A stretch of 64,000 nt of DNA from positions 1-64,000 of the forward strand of contig JAHHTW010000001.1 in the NCBI GenBank assembly GCA_020024265.1, in the 5' to 3' direction. Positions 61,703 to 64,000 of this stretch are shown here, piece after piece; within the stretch, counting starts at the first letter, position 1; the number at the start of each line of letters is the position of its first letter. Both the position numbers and the translations under genes were made by a program. The notes under the pieces were generated by a model, which did not search any database, was not told the origin of the DNA, and worked only from the letters and a program-made list of their open reading frames with translations. This DNA comes from Anaerotignum sp. Its GTDB lineage: Bacteria; Bacillota; Clostridia; Lachnospirales; Anaerotignaceae.

Positions 61703-61864
61703 TTATTTCTGTGCAAAGGATTTACAATCTGTACAGCCGGTCATACCGGGATTTGCTCCATGCGTTCCTACCTGAATACTTGGCAGTGTACAGTAATTTT
61801 TTGTATTGTGATGATGTCTGCAATCATCTACCGTACATTTGATACATTCATTACATTTTTCCAT
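61703..61864 (-). CDS. DUF1540 small cysteine-rich protein
   Basis: The 53-residue protein MEKCNECIKCTVDDCRHHHN continues with TKNYCTLPSIQVG and ends TGCTDCKSFAQK. The spaced cysteines (C-x2-C-x2-C-x4-C, NYC, GCTDC) followed by SF are the DUF1540 pattern, presumed metal-binding. AAAGGAGGG precedes ATG 61864; the longer frame to 61963 runs through the ftsZ terminator and is not used. Confidence 0.88.
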   Translation of the reverse strand: MEKCNECIKCTVDDCRHHHNTKNYCTLPSIQVGTHGANPGMTGCTDCKSFAQK

Positions 61865-61945
61865 GGCAATGCCCTCCTTTGTTTTGTGTGGTGCATTGTT
61901 ATTTTTTCCGATCGTTGAAAAAAAGATACTAACAATTTTTTCTGC

Positions 61946-61990
61946 AAAAAAAATCACAGACAAACCATTGTTTTATTTTGTCTGTGATTT
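61946..61990 (-). terminator. Terminator of ftsZ
   Basis: AAATCACAGACAAA and TTTGTCTGTGATTT form a 14-pair stem; eight T follow on the minus strand. Confidence 0.92.
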
Positions 61991-62017
61991 GGATTGCTTT
62001 GTTCTATTGTATGATGC

Positions 62018-63202
62018 TTAAAATCTCTTTCTTGTCAGGAAATCAGGGATTTTGATTTCAGACTCAAACTCATCCAAAGAGAATCTGCGCTGCTGCTTGG
62101 ACTCCTCCTTCTGCTCTTGTGCCTGCATCTGCTCTGTTTCCTTTTCTTCTGCTTCCGATACAGATTGGGGGTCTTCCTTTTTTTGCGTTTCAATGGCATC
62201 TCTTGCCGCACGTCTTGCACTGGTTGCCGTGCTTTGCACAGATGCTTCTTCATCTTCCAATCCTGTTGCAATGACAGTTACCATCACTTCGTCTTCAAAT
62301 TCCTCATTCAAGCTGGTACCAAAAATGATTTCCGCTTCTGTATCCAAAGAATCACGAATCAGTTCTGCTGCTTCTTCGGTTTCAAACAGACCAAGCTCTG
62401 TGTCTCCACAGAAATTGATCAACACATACTTTGCACCCTCGATGGTTGTTTCCAAAAGCGGGCTTTGGATTGCCATTTTTGCTGCAACCTCTGTTTTGTT
62501 TTCGCCCGATGCACGACCAATGCCCATATGTGCAATCCCTTTATCCTGCATAACTGTACGCACATCTGCAAAGTCCAGATTGATGACACCCGGTTTGGAA
62601 ATCAAATCTGAAATCCCCTGTACACCTTGTAGCAGAATTTCGTCCGCCTTCTTAAATGCTTCTGTAATTGTGGTTTTCTTGTCAATGATGCCCAAAAGTC
62701 TTTGGTTGGGAATGATGACCAATGTATCCACATTTTTTTTCAATTCTGCAATCCCTTTATCGGCATTGCTCATTCTCTTTTTTCCTTCAAAATTAAATGG
62801 CTTTGTAACAACGCCAACTGTCAAAATCCCCAATTCTTTGGAGATTGCTGCTATTCTTGGTGCTGCACCTGTACCAGTGCCACCGCCCATACCAGCTGTA
62901 ATAAATACCATATCTGCACCTTTGAGCGCCTGCGCAATTTCATCTTGTGTTTCATCTACAGATTTTTCTCCGATTTCCGGATTGCCGCCTGCACCAAGAC
63001 CTTTGGTCAGCTTTTCACCAATTTGAATTTTTGTTGGTGATTTTGCTTTTGCAAGAGCCTGTCCATCTGTATTGATTGAAATAAATTCTACACCATCTAA
63101 ACCATCATCGATCATGCGGTCTACTGCATTATTCCCGCCACCGCCTACACCAATAACTTTAATTTGCGCCATGTTGCTCATTGGGATATCGAATTCGAGC
63201 AA
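62018..63202 (-). CDS. ftsZ: Cell division protein FtsZ
   Basis: The 394-residue tubulin homologue has IKVIGVGGGGNNAVDRMI, the tubulin signature GGGTGTGAAPRIA, and NLDFADVRTVM with the T7 loop. A linker rich in Glu and Gln (about residues 320-375) precedes the C-terminal partner-binding peptide IPDFLTRKRF. The start is TTG at 63202 after GGAGGGG; the protein start MLEFDIP matches relatives, which supports it. No ftsA gene lies between sbp and ftsZ. Confidence 0.98.
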   Translation of the reverse strand: MLEFDIPMSNMAQIKVIGVGGGGNNAVDRMIDDGLDGVEFISINTDGQALAKAKSPTKIQIGEKLTKGLGAGGNPEIGEKSVDETQDEIAQALKGADMVFITAGMGGGTGTGAAPRIAAISKELGILTVGVVTKPFNFEGKKRMSNADKGIAELKKNVDTLVIIPNQRLLGIIDKKTTITEAFKKADEILLQGVQGISDLISKPGVINLDFADVRTVMQDKGIAHMGIGRASGENKTEVAAKMAIQSPLLETTIEGAKYVLINFCGDTELGLFETEEAAELIRDSLDTEAEIIFGTSLNEEFEDEVMVTVIATGLEDEEASVQSTATSARRAARDAIETQKKEDPQSVSEAEEKETEQMQAQEQKEESKQQRRFSLDEFESEIKIPDFLTRKRF

Positions 63203-63326
63203 AAAAATCCCCTCCTACTTACATTCCATAATCAAAGTAACATAATTATACACGAAAATTACCTAAATTACCATAATAAAAAGAAATTATTATAGTTTTT
63301 TTTAGAAAATACAGTGATTTTTCATC

Positions 63327-63686
63327 TCACTTCTCCATGGTATCCATTTTTTCGGTTTTATGCAACAAAAATCTACGTATTTGACTAATATTATAAAAAA
63401 TACGTGAGCCAAATACCACAATCGCTGCAATAGACAAATCAATATACAACTGTTTCCCAATCCAAATCATACAAACCGCAACAAAACTATTGATGAAAAA
63501 ACCGCTCATAAACATGTGCAGCTGAAAATTTTTCTCACATGCCGCACGTACGCCTCCCAGCATAGTGTCCATACACGCCAATATGGCAATGGCTACATAT
63601 ATGGTCAAACCGTAGGGCAGAACCACGCCACTGCCTATGCCCAGTAATACACCAACAATCAATCCAACTACAGGCAATCCCATCAT
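63327..63686 (-). CDS. sbp: Small basic family protein (DUF1290)
   Basis: The 119-residue membrane protein MMGLPVVGLIVGVLLGIGSG, with helices also at about residues 25-45, 55-80 and 80-100, contains LACMDTMLGGVRAACEKNFQ, the DUF1290 signature. It lies upstream of ftsZ, as in Bacillus. ATG 63686 overlaps the stop of the DUF881 gene by four bases; GGGAGAG precedes it. Function unknown, division-linked by context. Confidence 0.92.
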   Translation of the reverse strand: MMGLPVVGLIVGVLLGIGSGVVLPYGLTIYVAIAILACMDTMLGGVRAACEKNFQLHMFMSGFFINSFVAVCMIWIGKQLYIDLSIAAIVVFGSRIFYNISQIRRFLLHKTEKMDTMEK

Positions 63687-64000
63687 GCGCCATCTCTCCC
63701 TTCCTCGGTATCTTCCCACAACACCGATTGTGTATATGCGGGTATGGTTACTTCTTTGTCATATTTGATCTCAATGACAATGCCCCATGGTGACAAATTA
63801 TCCACCACACCTCCCGGAAATTTCAAAGCGCCTTCCAAAACACTTGCATCTCCAATGGCTCTGACTTCAAACGGCGCTGCCACACGCACACCGTTGACTG
63901 TAATGACAGAGCCTGCACAGGTAATGCCGGTATTTGCTACAATACGCTGCCCATTGACAGATACCGCCTTTGCGCCTGCCACAAACAGCTCATTGACCAC
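63683..64000 (-). CDS. DUF881-family protein, C-terminal part
   Basis: The frame enters from the right window edge and ends at 63683. The 105 visible residues hold VNELFVAGAKAVSVNGQRIV, TCAGSVITVNGVRVAAPFEV and RAIGDASVLEGAL, the conserved C-terminal half of DUF881 (YlxW/YlxX-like) proteins. The N-terminal membrane helix and coiled coil typical of the family would be outside the window. It overlaps sbp by four bases, as part of a division gene cluster. Confidence 0.9.
   Translation of the reverse strand: MVNELFVAGAKAVSVNGQRIVANTGITCAGSVITVNGVRVAAPFEVRAIGDASVLEGALKFPGGVVDNLSPWGIVIEIKYDKEVTIPAYTQSVLWEDTEEGRDGA

Overview
The window looks like chromosomal DNA of an anaerobic, spore-forming Firmicute, most likely of the Lachnospirales (an Anaerotignum-like or related Clostridia genome). 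That is an inference from gene content: YlbJ, a SpoIID-domain protein, the class Asp23/YloV/RecG, YlxM-Ffh-RpsP-KhpA-RimM-TrmD, RelA-Dtd-HemZ, small basic protein-FtsZ, strong AGGAGG ribosome binding sites, moderate AT richness and many U-tailed terminators. No rRNA or tRNA gene and no CRISPR array was seen.

Layout. 1-3.9 kb is a loose region: the start of a secreted repeat protein, an IS30-family remnant, a small membrane protein, an S1-domain protein, RlmD, and a decayed methyltransferase. 3.9-11.7 kb is accessory metabolism: LysR regulator, DUF819 permease, N-acyl-D-amino-acid deacylase, iron alcohol dehydrogenase, and an HxlR regulator divergent from a DUF2871 membrane protein. 11.9-18.8 kb holds ylbJ, then rsmD-coaD with a coiled-coil protein, recG, a DAK2/FakA-like kinase and Asp23. 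19-28 kb has an SLH-SpoIID lipoprotein, a structured small RNA gene with its own promoter and terminator, lspA, a diguanylate cyclase, exonuclease III, an NhaC antiporter and a nitrilase-family amidase. 28.2-29.1 kb is a small operon (DUF2089 regulator, membrane protein, broken KTR protein). 29.3-34 kb is nucleoside and NAD salvage (LMW phosphatase, pdp, deoB, pncB). 34.2-37.7 kb is ileS under an isoleucine T-box.

37.9-41.3 kb carries two DUF1622 paralogues around a structured non-coding stretch, a Crp/Fnr regulator and an iron-sulfur membrane module. 41.4-44.3 kb encodes TrkA-TrkH potassium uptake; 44.6-46.8 kb SecD-SecF. 47.4-52.4 kb has a PHP phosphatase, a GC-rich triple tandem repeat, and the SRP/ribosome maturation operon with a near-consensus promoter and a dyad abutting its first Shine-Dalgarno. 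52.4-58.9 kb is relA-dtd-hemZ-phosphatase and a NagZ-like lipoprotein. 59-61.5 kb is ttcA, a XerS-like recombinase and a NUDIX hydrolase; 61.7-64 kb is a DUF1540 peptide, then ftsZ, sbp and a partial DUF881 gene.

Most of the window is ordinary housekeeping sequence. The parts least explained by known genes are the RNA gene between lspA and the SpoIID gene, the structured element between the DUF1622 genes, the palindromic tandem repeats beside trmD and the dyad in the SRP operon leader. All calls were made by eye without database searches.
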